Positions 43,142 through 50,927 of a stretch of 64,000 bases of DNA are shown here, piece after piece. Under the pieces are notes generated by a model. It saw only the letters and a list, made by a program, of their open reading frames with translations, made no database searches and was not told the DNA's origin. The position numbers were made by a program, and so were the translations under genes. Position 1 is the first letter of the stretch, and each line of letters opens with the position of its first letter. Origin of the DNA: Planctomycetota bacterium (GTDB lineage Bacteria > Planctomycetota > Phycisphaerae > Phycisphaerales > UBA1924); assembly GCA_020831805.1 (NCBI GenBank), contig JAFIFX010000003.1, positions 244,011-308,010 on the forward strand, in the 5' to 3' direction.

Positions 43142-44362
43142 TCACGCGAGAACGCCCCTCTGGCATCGTTCTCGGGCGAAGGCGACGAACCGGTCGAAGA
43201 GGTGCGAGGCGTCATGGGGACCGGGCGACGCCTCGGGGTGGAACTGGACCGAAAACACAGGTCTGCCAGGGATTTGGAACCCGGCAAGGGTGTGGTCATT
43301 GAGGTGAATGTGGGTCGGCTCCCCCCCGGCTTGCCGCAGCGAGTCCGGATCGACCGCGAATCCGTGGTTCTGGCTGGTGATTTCCACACGCCCGGTGGTG
43401 TCATCCCGGACCGGCTGGTTCGCGCCCCGGTGGCCGAAGGGCAACTTATAGGTCCTTGCCCCCATCGCCAGGGCGAGGAGCTGGTGGCCGAGGCAGATCC
43501 CGAAGATCGGCAGGTCAGCCAGGTCCGGATCGTTGAGCAACGCCCGCAGTGTGGCGATCGTTCCCTCGACGGCGTCCGGATCCCCGGGGCCGTTGGAAAG
43601 AAACAGTGCGTGGGCCGCGCCGGAGGTGAACTCGGCCTTGAGGTCGGCCGCGGAGACGGTGTGGGGCACGACGCGGACGCGGCAGTTTCGGGCGGCCAGG
43701 TTGCGGAGGATGTTCCGCTTGGCGCCGCAGTCCAAGGCCAGCACCACCGGACTGTCGTCCGACGGGTCGGACTGCGGGGCCCAATCGCCCAGGGTCTCGT
43801 CCCAGGTGAACGGGGTTGAACAGCCGACCATGGCGGCGAGGTTCTGGCCCTCCATCGGGGCCGCGTCGCGGGCCATGCGGACCAGGTCGGCGTCCGAGGG
43901 CTCCGGGTCGTCGGTCAGGACGCCCATCGTCACGCCGGCGGAGCGGAGGTGGCGGGTCAGGGCGCGGGTGTCCAGATCGGCGATGCCCAGCACGCCGGAA
44001 TCGGCGAGCCAGTCGGAGAGGCTCTGGGTGGCCCTGTAGTTGGAGTGGGTCCGGGTCAGTTCGTGGATGACGAAGCCTGCCACCTGCACCCGGGCGGACT
44101 CGAGGTCTTCCGTGTTCACGCCCGTGTTGCCGGTCAGGGGGGTCGTCTGGACCAGGATCTGGCCGGTGTACGAAGGGTCGGTCATCGACTCCTGGTAGCC
44201 GGTCAGGGCGGTGTTGAAGACGACTTCGCCGACGGAGCGGATCCGGCGGCCGGTGGCGCCGAAGGCCTGGCCTTGGAAGACCGTGCCGTCCGCGAGTGCC
44301 AGGCGGGCGGGCGGAGCGGGGCGAGCAGGGCGGATGGGGGGGGCGGGGGGTGTGTTGGTCAT
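43142..44362 (-). CDS. carA: Carbamoyl-phosphate synthase small chain
   Basis: This glutaminase subunit feeds ammonia to CarB for arginine and pyrimidine synthesis. The N-terminal CPSase_sm domain (VGEVVFNTALTGYQESMTDPSYTGQI) is followed by a class I amidotransferase with FLSNGPGDP, the nucleophile Cys in GICLGHQLLALA and the His-Glu dyad in QFHPEASPGPHD. The 406 residues start at an ATG (44362) after an adjacent TTG; an additional 18 residues rich in Pro/Ala precede the conserved part. carB is not adjacent. No ribosome site is visible. Confidence 0.95.
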   Translation of the reverse strand: MTNTPPAPPIRPARPAPPARLALADGTVFQGQAFGATGRRIRSVGEVVFNTALTGYQESMTDPSYTGQILVQTTPLTGNTGVNTEDLESARVQVAGFVIHELTRTHSNYRATQSLSDWLADSGVLGIADLDTRALTRHLRSAGVTMGVLTDDPEPSDADLVRMARDAAPMEGQNLAAMVGCSTPFTWDETLGDWAPQSDPSDDSPVVLALDCGAKRNILRNLAARNCRVRVVPHTVSAADLKAEFTSGAAHALFLSNGPGDPDAVEGTIATLRALLNDPDLADLPIFGICLGHQLLALAMGARTYKLPFGHRGANQPVRDDTTGRVEITSQNHGFAVDPDSLRQAGGEPTHIHLNDHTLAGFQIPGRPVFSVQFHPEASPGPHDASHLFDRFVAFARERCQRGVLA

Positions 44363-44370
44363 CAAAATAG

Positions 44371-44376
44371 AGTGTA
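44371..44376 (-). promoter_or_regulatory. -10 hexamer before carA
   Basis: On the minus strand TACACT ends 8 nt before the carA ATG and overlaps the priA -10 on the other strand. Confidence 0.5.
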
Positions 44377-44380
44377 TGGT
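44375..44380 (+). promoter_or_regulatory. -10 hexamer before priA
   Basis: TATGGT ends 5 nt before the priA ATG. The GGTGGG overlapping and following it is a poor ribosome site. Confidence 0.5.
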
Positions 44381-44385
44381 GGGTC

Positions 44386-46737
44386 ATGGCGCTTTTGCCG
44401 TTCCAGGGCGTGGACAATGTGGCGGCGGGCACGGTGTTCGTACGCGTGGCGGTGGAGCGGGGCGTCGACCGCGACGAGGGGCTGACCTACCGGTTCGAGG
44501 GGGCCGCAGGCGGCATCGCGGTGGGCGAGCGGGTGGAGGTGCCGGTCGGGCGGGGTGACCAGCGGGTGGGCGGGGTGGTGCTGGAGGTCGGCGGGGCCGA
44601 GATGCTGGGCGATTTCGAGCCGGGGCGGGTCAAGGCCGTGCTGCGGGCGACCGGGGCGCGACTGCCCGCGTCGCTGGTGGAGTTGGGGCGGTGGCTGGCG
44701 GGGTACTACTGCTGTCCGGTGGGGATGGTGCTGGCGTCGATGCTGCCGGCGGCGGTCAAGGCGGGGACGGGCTCGAAGACGCTGCGTCTGGTGACGCGGG
44801 TGGAGGGCGTCGAGCCAGCGGAAAAGCTGACCAAGTCCGTCACGGCGGCGTGGGAGGCGTTGCGATCGATGGACGCGGGCGCGTTCCCGATGGACCCGCG
44901 GGTGCTGGCGGCGGAGTTGGGGGCTTCCAACGCGGGGCCGGTCAACAAACTGATCGCGATGGGCGTGCTGGGGTGGGTCGAGCAACGCACGGTGCTGGCG
45001 CCGGAGTTGTTCGAGCATGCGGAGACGGGCGCGCTGCGTGCGGTTGAGCTGACGCCGGCGCAGGCGTCGGTCGTGGACGGGATCTCGGGCACGATGGGCG
45101 GGTTCGGGGTGCATCTGGTGCACGGGGTGACGGGGTCGGGCAAGACCGAGGTGTACCTGCGGGTCCTCGAGCGTGTGCTGGCTGCGGGGAAGAACGCGGT
45201 GGTGCTGGTGCCGGAGATCGCGCTGACGCCGCAGACGGCCGGGCGGTTCGTGGCGCGGTTCCGGGAGTTCGGTGTGGCGGTGCTGCACTCGGGGCTGCCC
45301 GCGTCGGCGCGGCACAAGCAGTGGCAGGCGGCGGCGAGCGGCGAGGCGCGGGTGGTGGTCGGAGCGCGGTCGGCGGTGTTCGCGCCGGTCAGGAACCTCG
45401 GTGTGATCGTGGTGGACGAGGAGCACGACTCGTCGTACAAGCAGGACCAGTTGCCGCGGTACCACGCGCGGGATGTCGCGATCAAGCGGGCGCACATCGA
45501 GGGCTGCACGGTGGTGCTGGGATCGGCCACGCCGAGCCTGGAGAGCTGGCACAACGCACGGTCGGGCCGGTACGGGCTCTGGCGGCTGGACGATCGGGTT
45601 GGCGGCGGGCGGATGCCGCGGGTGACCGTGGTGGACATGGCGAAAGAGCGGCTTGCGATGCGGGCCGAGCGGGGGAAAGCATCAGAGTCCGAGGCGATCG
45701 GGCCGACGCTGGGCAAGGCGTTGGCACGGGCGCTGGATTCGGGCGGGCAGGCGATCCTGCTTCTGAACCGGCGCGGCTTCGCGTCGGTGGTGGTCAGTTC
45801 GGATAAGACGAGCGGGTGGAAGCTGGAGTGCGAGCGGTGCGACGCGACGATGGTGGTCCACCGGGGCAGCGTGCGCGAGCAGGCGGGCCGCCGGTATGTC
45901 CGGTGCCACCACTGCGGGGACGAGCGGCTGATCCCGGCCAAGTGCCCGATGACGGGCAAGCCGGTGATCGAGCTTGGCACGGGCACGCAGCGGGTGGAGG
46001 AGGAGATCGAGCGCCGGTTTGGGGCGTCGCACGGGCTGGTGCGGGGACAGCCGGGCGGGTTCGAGCGGGTGGACGCGGACACGATGAAGCGGGCGGCGGA
46101 CTACTTCGATGTGCTCGGTCGGTTCGGGCGGGGCGAGTTGCGGGTGCTGCTGGGCACGCAGATGATCGCCAAGGGGCTGGACTTTCCGGGGGTATCGCTG
46201 GTGGGCGTGCTCAGCGCGGACACGGCGCTGGCGCTGCCGGACTTCCGGGCGGAGGAGCGGACTTTCCAACTGGTGGCCCAGGTCGCCGGGCGGGCCGGAC
46301 GCGGCGAGCGCCCGGGCGCCGTGGTCGTGCAGACCTACAACCCGGAGAACCCGGCCATCGTGCTGGCGGGGCGGCACGACTACGCGGCGTTCGCGGAGAA
46401 GGAGTTGGCCAATCGCAAGCGGGCGAGCCTGCCGCCTGCGACGCGGATGGCCCGGGTGGTGGTGCGGGATGAGGACCACGCCAAAGCGTGGGCGCGGGCG
46501 GCAGAGTTGGTGGGTTTGCTGCGGGAGGTTGGGGGGGCCGGCGGGGACCAGGTTCGGGTGGACGGGCCGCAGGACTGCGTGATCGCGCGGATCGCGGACA
46601 AGTGGCGGGTGGGGGTGGAGATCGTGGCGGGCGATCCGCGGGTGATCCAAGGGGTGCTGGCGGCCTTGCGGGCGCGCGGGCTGGTCAAGAGCGACGCGGC
46701 GACTGCGGTGGATGTGGACCCCGTGGCGATGATGTAG
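44386..46737 (+). CDS. priA: Primosomal replication-restart helicase PriA
   Basis: PriA is a superfamily 2 helicase that recognises stalled forks and reloads the replisome. In 783 residues: the 3' DNA-binding and winged-helix N-terminus, Walker A GVTGSGKTEVYLR, LVPEIALTPQ, DEEHDSSYKQ (DEAH-type box), GSATPSLES, then the zinc region and the C-terminal helicase lobe (GTQMIAKGLDFPGVSLVGVLSADTALALPDFRAEERTFQLVAQVAGRAGR). Only five of the usual eight zinc cysteines remain (CERC, CHHC, one C in KCPMTG). The first CxxC pair is replaced by SSDKTSGWK, so one zinc site is probably lost. Confidence 0.94.
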   Translation: MALLPFQGVDNVAAGTVFVRVAVERGVDRDEGLTYRFEGAAGGIAVGERVEVPVGRGDQRVGGVVLEVGGAEMLGDFEPGRVKAVLRATGARLPASLVELGRWLAGYYCCPVGMVLASMLPAAVKAGTGSKTLRLVTRVEGVEPAEKLTKSVTAAWEALRSMDAGAFPMDPRVLAAELGASNAGPVNKLIAMGVLGWVEQRTVLAPELFEHAETGALRAVELTPAQASVVDGISGTMGGFGVHLVHGVTGSGKTEVYLRVLERVLAAGKNAVVLVPEIALTPQTAGRFVARFREFGVAVLHSGLPASARHKQWQAAASGEARVVVGARSAVFAPVRNLGVIVVDEEHDSSYKQDQLPRYHARDVAIKRAHIEGCTVVLGSATPSLESWHNARSGRYGLWRLDDRVGGGRMPRVTVVDMAKERLAMRAERGKASESEAIGPTLGKALARALDSGGQAILLLNRRGFASVVVSSDKTSGWKLECERCDATMVVHRGSVREQAGRRYVRCHHCGDERLIPAKCPMTGKPVIELGTGTQRVEEEIERRFGASHGLVRGQPGGFERVDADTMKRAADYFDVLGRFGRGELRVLLGTQMIAKGLDFPGVSLVGVLSADTALALPDFRAEERTFQLVAQVAGRAGRGERPGAVVVQTYNPENPAIVLAGRHDYAAFAEKELANRKRASLPPATRMARVVVRDEDHAKAWARAAELVGLLREVGGAGGDQVRVDGPQDCVIARIADKWRVGVEIVAGDPRVIQGVLAALRARGLVKSDAATAVDVDPVAMM

Positions 46738-46744
46738 GAACGGT

Positions 46745-46773
46745 CGGAGGGCTGGAAGCCCTCCGCTCCAAGG
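46745..46773 (+). repeat. Hairpin repeat copy 3
   Basis: CGGAGGGC-TGGAA-GCCCTCCG-CTCCAAGGA has a perfect 7-bp stem, the same TGGAA loop and GCTCCAAG tail as the copies near 28.4 kb. It fills most of the 55-bp gap between priA and murD. Confidence 0.75.
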
Positions 46774-46792
46774 ATGGGATGAAGGAGCGCGA

Positions 46793-48136
46793 ATGGAATC
46801 GTTCGAGGGTCGGCGAGTGGTCGTGATGGGGCTGGGACGCTTCGGCGGAGGGGTGGGCGTCACACGCTGGCTGGCCGAGCGTGGGGCGGATGTGCTGGTG
46901 ACCGACAAGGAGCCGGGCGAACGTCTGGAGGACTCGGTCGCGAAGATCAAGGACCTTGTTGCGGGGGGGCGGGTGCAGTTGCGGCTGGGCGAGCACCGGG
47001 TGAACGACTTCACGACCGCAGACCTGGTGGTGGTCAACCCGGCGGTGCCGAAGCCTTGGGACGATCGGTTCGTGCGGTCGGCGCAGGCCGCGGGGATCGA
47101 ACTGACGACCGAGATCGGGCTGGTGGCCAAACTCATCGGGCGGGAGCGGGTGGTGGGCGTGACGGGGTCGGCGGGCAAGAGCACGACCTGCGCGATGATC
47201 GATCACGCTTTGCGGTCGTGCGGCGTGGACTGCGTGCTCGGCGGGAACATCGGGGGGTCGCTGCTGGAGCAGGCCGGGCGGATCGGCAAGAAGACGGTGG
47301 TGGTGCTGGAGGTGTCCAGCGCGATGCTCTACTGGCTGGGGATCGAGGAGTGGTCGCCCCGGATCGCGGTGGTGACCAACCTTGAGCCGAATCATCTGGA
47401 CTGGCACGGGAACGAATCGCACTACCGCGAGAGTAAGCAGAAGATCCTGGCCGATCAGCGGGCGGGTGATGCGGCGGTGCTCGGCGAGGGTGTGGCCCGT
47501 TGGCCGGTGGGCGCGGCGGTCGATCGCACCATTGTCGGCGCTGATGAGGGCGTGGCCGGCTGCCTGGTGCCCGGGGCCCACAACGCATGGAACGCACGGC
47601 TGGCGGTCGTCGCCGCGCGACTCGCGGCGCAGCGGATCGCTGGAGTCTCGCTCGATGCATCGCGTCTTGAGGCCGCGGTGCGGTCGTTCCCGGGGCTCCC
47701 CCACCGCCTGCGGCTGGTCCACGAGGCGGGCGGGGTCCGGTTTTACGACGATTCGAAGAGCACCGTCCCGCGGGCCTGCGTGCTCGCGGTCGACGCGCTC
47801 GATCACACCCTGGGGCCGGAAAGCGTCCACCTGATCTGCGGGGGGTACGACAAGAAGGTGGATCTCTCGGCGATCTCCGGCCTCGGCGGACGGGTACAAG
47901 GGCTGTACACGATCGGGGCCACCGGCGAGGCCATCGCGGCCGGAGCAGGCGACAGGGCCGTCCGCTGCGGCACGCTGGATGTCGCCGTCCGCGAGGCCGC
48001 GGCCCGGGCCAAGCCGGGCCATGCGGTGCTGCTCAGCCCGGGATGCGCATCTTGGGACCAGTTCGAGCACTTCGAGGCCCGGGGCCGTGCGTTCGAGGAT
48101 TTCGCCCGTCGGGCGACGGAAAGCGTGGTGCGGTAA
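46793..48136 (+). CDS. murD: UDP-N-acetylmuramoyl-L-alanine--D-glutamate ligase
   Basis: This cytoplasmic peptidoglycan-precursor ligase adds D-Glu to UDP-MurNAc-L-Ala. The 447 residues have the N-terminal UDP-binding Rossmann start (VVVMGLGRFGGGVGVTRWLAERGADVLVTD), ATP loop GVTGSAGKSTTCAMI, NLEPNHLDWHG and the MurD-specific C-terminus LSPGCASWDQFEHFEARGRAFEDF. AAGGAG precedes the ATG by 7 nt. The gene supports peptidoglycan in this organism. No other mur gene adjoins, so it lies outside a dcw cluster. Confidence 0.95.
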   Translation: MESFEGRRVVVMGLGRFGGGVGVTRWLAERGADVLVTDKEPGERLEDSVAKIKDLVAGGRVQLRLGEHRVNDFTTADLVVVNPAVPKPWDDRFVRSAQAAGIELTTEIGLVAKLIGRERVVGVTGSAGKSTTCAMIDHALRSCGVDCVLGGNIGGSLLEQAGRIGKKTVVVLEVSSAMLYWLGIEEWSPRIAVVTNLEPNHLDWHGNESHYRESKQKILADQRAGDAAVLGEGVARWPVGAAVDRTIVGADEGVAGCLVPGAHNAWNARLAVVAARLAAQRIAGVSLDASRLEAAVRSFPGLPHRLRLVHEAGGVRFYDDSKSTVPRACVLAVDALDHTLGPESVHLICGGYDKKVDLSAISGLGGRVQGLYTIGATGEAIAAGAGDRAVRCGTLDVAVREAAARAKPGHAVLLSPGCASWDQFEHFEARGRAFEDFARRATESVVR

Positions 48137-48867
48137 TGATCACAACGATGCTGCTTGCGTTTGTGCTGTCTGTCGAACCGGCGGAGGCGGACCCGGCAAC
48201 CCCGCCCGACATCCGTGAACTGCTGCCGGGCGTGCGGGTCGGTGAGGGGTTCGTCGAGTTCCGCGGCACGGTCTGCGCCGACCTGAGCCACCCGCAGACC
48301 CCGGTGGTGTACTTGGAGTTGCTCGTGACCGGGCCGGACTCGCGCGAGCATGAATCGCTGGTGGTCAGCGGCGTCAAGCCCTCCAACCTCCACGCCGGGC
48401 TGCTGGCCGCCGGTCTGGAGCCGGGGCGTCCGGTCGCCTGGCGGGGGGCGAAGGTTGCGCACTCGGCCGAGGGTGAGCGGGTCCGGGTCGAGGCGGCGAT
48501 GCTCGATGACGACGGCGAACCGGGCGCGTTCGTGGACCTTGCTTCCTGGGCGATCAACAAGGAGACCGAGCGGCGGCTGACCGAGGCCGAGGGCTGGGGG
48601 TTGGTGTTCGCCGGCTCGATGCTCGATGAGCAGCAGGGATACGCGGCGGACATGACCGGCACCATCATCGGCCTGACCGATTTCGGCACCGAGGTGATCG
48701 CCGCCGCGTGGGATCTGAGCCCCCATTCCGCGATCGACGAGCCGGTCTGGATCGTCGACAAGGACCGCGTGCCCGCGTTCGGAACCCCGGTGGTCGTTCG
48801 GATCACACGCCTCGAAACCGAGCCCAAGGACGCCAAGCCCGGCGAAGAGACCGACGAGCCCTCCTAG
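48136..48867 (+). CDS. YdjY-domain protein
   Basis: This 243-residue protein begins one nucleotide inside the murD stop. It has a short hydrophobic N-terminus (ITTMLLAFVLSVEPAEA) suggesting export. A YdjY-type domain follows, recognisable from EFRGTVCADLSHPQTPVVYLELLVTGPDSREHESLVV, KPSNLHAGLLAAGLEPGRPV and SWAINKETERRL. The biochemical role of the family is unknown. Overlap with murD suggests co-translation. Confidence 0.78.
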   Translation: MITTMLLAFVLSVEPAEADPATPPDIRELLPGVRVGEGFVEFRGTVCADLSHPQTPVVYLELLVTGPDSREHESLVVSGVKPSNLHAGLLAAGLEPGRPVAWRGAKVAHSAEGERVRVEAAMLDDDGEPGAFVDLASWAINKETERRLTEAEGWGLVFAGSMLDEQQGYAADMTGTIIGLTDFGTEVIAAAWDLSPHSAIDEPVWIVDKDRVPAFGTPVVVRITRLETEPKDAKPGEETDEPS

Positions 48868-48870
48868 CGT
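48865..48870 (+). promoter_or_regulatory. -10 hexamer before the oxidase-like gene
   Basis: TAGCGT spans the stop codon of the YdjY-domain gene and ends 5 nt before the next ATG; the intervening TGCGC is not a ribosome site. Confidence 0.4.
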
Positions 48871-48875
48871 TGCGC

Positions 48876-49901
48876 ATGGTCGAAACGCTGCCCGCCCCGG
48901 ACCTGAGCGACGCCAACATCCTGCGCACCGTCGCGGGGGTTCGGCCGTGCCGGCGCGGCGGCCTGAGGCTGGAGGCCGAACGCCTCGGCGCGGATGCCGG
49001 GGGCAAACTCCTGATCCACAACTACGGCCACGGCGGCTGTGGTGTGACCATCGGCCTGGGCACGGGCGATGAGGTGGTGCGGCTGGTCCGCGAGCACACG
49101 GGTCCGGGCACGCCGGTGGCCGTGCTGGGGGCCGGCGCGGTGGGCCTGATGACCGCCCTGCGTTTGCTGGAGGCCGGCCACCCGGTCCGGCTGATCGCCG
49201 AGAAACCGGGAACAGAGACCGTCAGCGTGGTCGCCGGCGCGGTCTGGCTGCCGACGGGCATCGACTTCGGCGACACGCCCGAGCGGGTCGCGTGGTTCCA
49301 TCGCATTCTTCGCCGGTCAATGAACGGCCTGCGGGCGCTGCCGGAGCGGTTCGGGATCGAGGAGCTGCCGGTGTACGAGTCGGCCCAGACGCCGATCAGC
49401 CCGGAGTTCTTCGACAACGGAACGATCGAGACGCCGACCGAGCTGGATGTCCTCCCGGTCGGGTCAGGCCACCGTCCCGGGCGGACCTACCGCACGCTGT
49501 TCATGCACACACCCAGGCTCATCCAGGCCTTGCTCGCCGAGCTGGAATCAAAGGGGGCCGTCTTCGAGCGGCGCCGGATCGGGCGTGTCGAGGACATCGG
49601 CGGCCTGGAGGAACCCGTGGCGGTGAACTGCCTGGCCCTTGGCTCGCGCGACCTGTTCGGCGATTCCGCGATGTTCCCGGCCCGTGGGATTCTGGTGCTC
49701 ATGAAGCCGCAGAAACTGGGGTACATCATCCACGACGGGTACAAGTACATGTTCCCGCGGGAGGACGCGCTGGTTCTGGGCGGCTGCTTCCTTGAGCACG
49801 ACGAGCGGGACACGCCGGACGAGGCCATCTGCGCCGAGATCCTGGCCCACCACCGGGCATTCTTCGGGCAGGGTGCGGGCGGGGATAAGGCATTTGCTTG
49901 A
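48876..49901 (+). CDS. D-amino-acid-oxidase-like FAD oxidoreductase, circularly permuted
   Basis: This FAD enzyme is related to D-amino-acid/D-aspartate oxidases, which oxidise amines to imines with H2O2. The FAD loop VAVLGAGAVGLMTALRLLEAGH appears about 75 residues in. Before it comes VAGVRPCRRGGLRLEAERLG...LLIHNYGHGGCGVTIGLG, the substrate/FAD block that normally ends these enzymes. Thus the C-terminal segment sits at the N-terminus. The 341 residues end where the block would otherwise begin (LVLGGCFLEHDERDTPDE). The substrate is unknown. The order seems to be a real subfamily arrangement, not an assembly artefact. Confidence 0.82.
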   Translation: MVETLPAPDLSDANILRTVAGVRPCRRGGLRLEAERLGADAGGKLLIHNYGHGGCGVTIGLGTGDEVVRLVREHTGPGTPVAVLGAGAVGLMTALRLLEAGHPVRLIAEKPGTETVSVVAGAVWLPTGIDFGDTPERVAWFHRILRRSMNGLRALPERFGIEELPVYESAQTPISPEFFDNGTIETPTELDVLPVGSGHRPGRTYRTLFMHTPRLIQALLAELESKGAVFERRRIGRVEDIGGLEEPVAVNCLALGSRDLFGDSAMFPARGILVLMKPQKLGYIIHDGYKYMFPREDALVLGGCFLEHDERDTPDEAICAEILAHHRAFFGQGAGGDKAFA

Positions 49902-49936
49902 CGAGGTTTGGGTGGGGTTGACCCCCGCGGCCGACC

Positions 49937-49942
49937 TATACT
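49937..49942 (+). promoter_or_regulatory. -10 hexamer before panB
   Basis: TATACT ends 7 nt before the GTG start, with only TGCCCCC-type sequence between and no ribosome site. A TTGACC at 49918 is too close (13 bp) for a standard -35. Confidence 0.55.
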
Positions 49943-49949
49943 TGCCCCC

Positions 49950-50927
49950 GTGAGCCTTTCCCCATCGGCATCGGACGGGCCGGAGCGCAATCCGGCGGAC
50001 CCAAGGGCCCCTTCACCCGAGGTGCGGCCGCGGGAGCCGGTCACCCTCAAAACCCTGCGACGCATGGCCGCCCGCGGCGAGAAGTTCGCCTGCCTGGCCG
50101 CCTACGACGCGACGACCGCCCGCTGGCTCGAACGCGGGGGCGTGCATGTGCTGCTCGCCGGCGACTCGGCGGCGCAGGTGGTGCTGGGGTACGAGCGGAC
50201 GATCGACGCGCCGATCGACTTCCTGATCCAGATCACGGCGGCCCTCAAACGCGGCGCCCCGCGGACGCTGGTGATGGCCGACATGCCCTTCATGAGCTAC
50301 CACGCCTCCGTCGAGGGTGCGATGGCCAACGCGGCCCGGTTCATGCGCGAAGGGCTGGCCGATGTGGTCAAGCTGGAGGTCGATGAGACCTTCGCACCGC
50401 TGGTCGATCGGCTGACCCGGGCCGGCGTGCCGGTGTGCGCCCATGTCGGGTTTCGGCCGCAGACGACCGCGGTGCTCGGCGGGCCGACCGCGCAGGGACG
50501 GACCGAGGAGACGCTCGAGCAACTCGTCCGCGATGCCGTGGCGATGGAGCGGGCCGGCGCGGTGCTGATCCTGGTCGAGGCGGTTCCGGACGAGGTCACC
50601 GAGCGGATCGTCAAGAGCGTGTCCGTTCCCGTGATCGGGATCGGGGCGGGCACGGCCTGCCACGGTCAGATTCTCGTCGTGCATGATCTGCTCGGGCTGA
50701 CGGACCGGCCGCCACGCTTCGCCGAACCGGTCGACACGCTGGGCGAACGGATACGAGCGGCCGGGGCTGATTGGGCCGAGCGGGTCCGGACAGACCGGAT
50801 CGGCGGCGTGCGGTACAGCATGCGTGATGGTGCGGGAGCACGGACCGATCCCGCGAAACCGGCCCTGCCGGACGAACGAAAGCATGACGGACGCGTCAGC
50901 ACCCAAGGGCCAGGAGGGCAACCGTGA
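49950..50927 (+). CDS. panB: 3-methyl-2-oxobutanoate hydroxymethyltransferase
   Basis: PanB makes ketopantoate from alpha-ketoisovalerate and methylene-tetrahydrofolate, the first step to pantothenate and CoA. It has the metal-site GDS in LLAGDSAAQVVLGYERT, DMPFMSYH, VKLEVDE, PVCAHVGFRPQ, the catalytic Glu in ILVEAVP and GIGAGTACHGQILVVHDLLGL. The start is a GTG (49950); the 325 residues exceed the usual 265-280 because of a 34-residue N-terminal extension and a C-terminal tail. The stop overlaps the protease GTG (GTGA). panC is not adjacent. Confidence 0.94.
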   Translation: MSLSPSASDGPERNPADPRAPSPEVRPREPVTLKTLRRMAARGEKFACLAAYDATTARWLERGGVHVLLAGDSAAQVVLGYERTIDAPIDFLIQITAALKRGAPRTLVMADMPFMSYHASVEGAMANAARFMREGLADVVKLEVDETFAPLVDRLTRAGVPVCAHVGFRPQTTAVLGGPTAQGRTEETLEQLVRDAVAMERAGAVLILVEAVPDEVTERIVKSVSVPVIGIGAGTACHGQILVVHDLLGLTDRPPRFAEPVDTLGERIRAAGADWAERVRTDRIGGVRYSMRDGAGARTDPAKPALPDERKHDGRVSTQGPGGQP

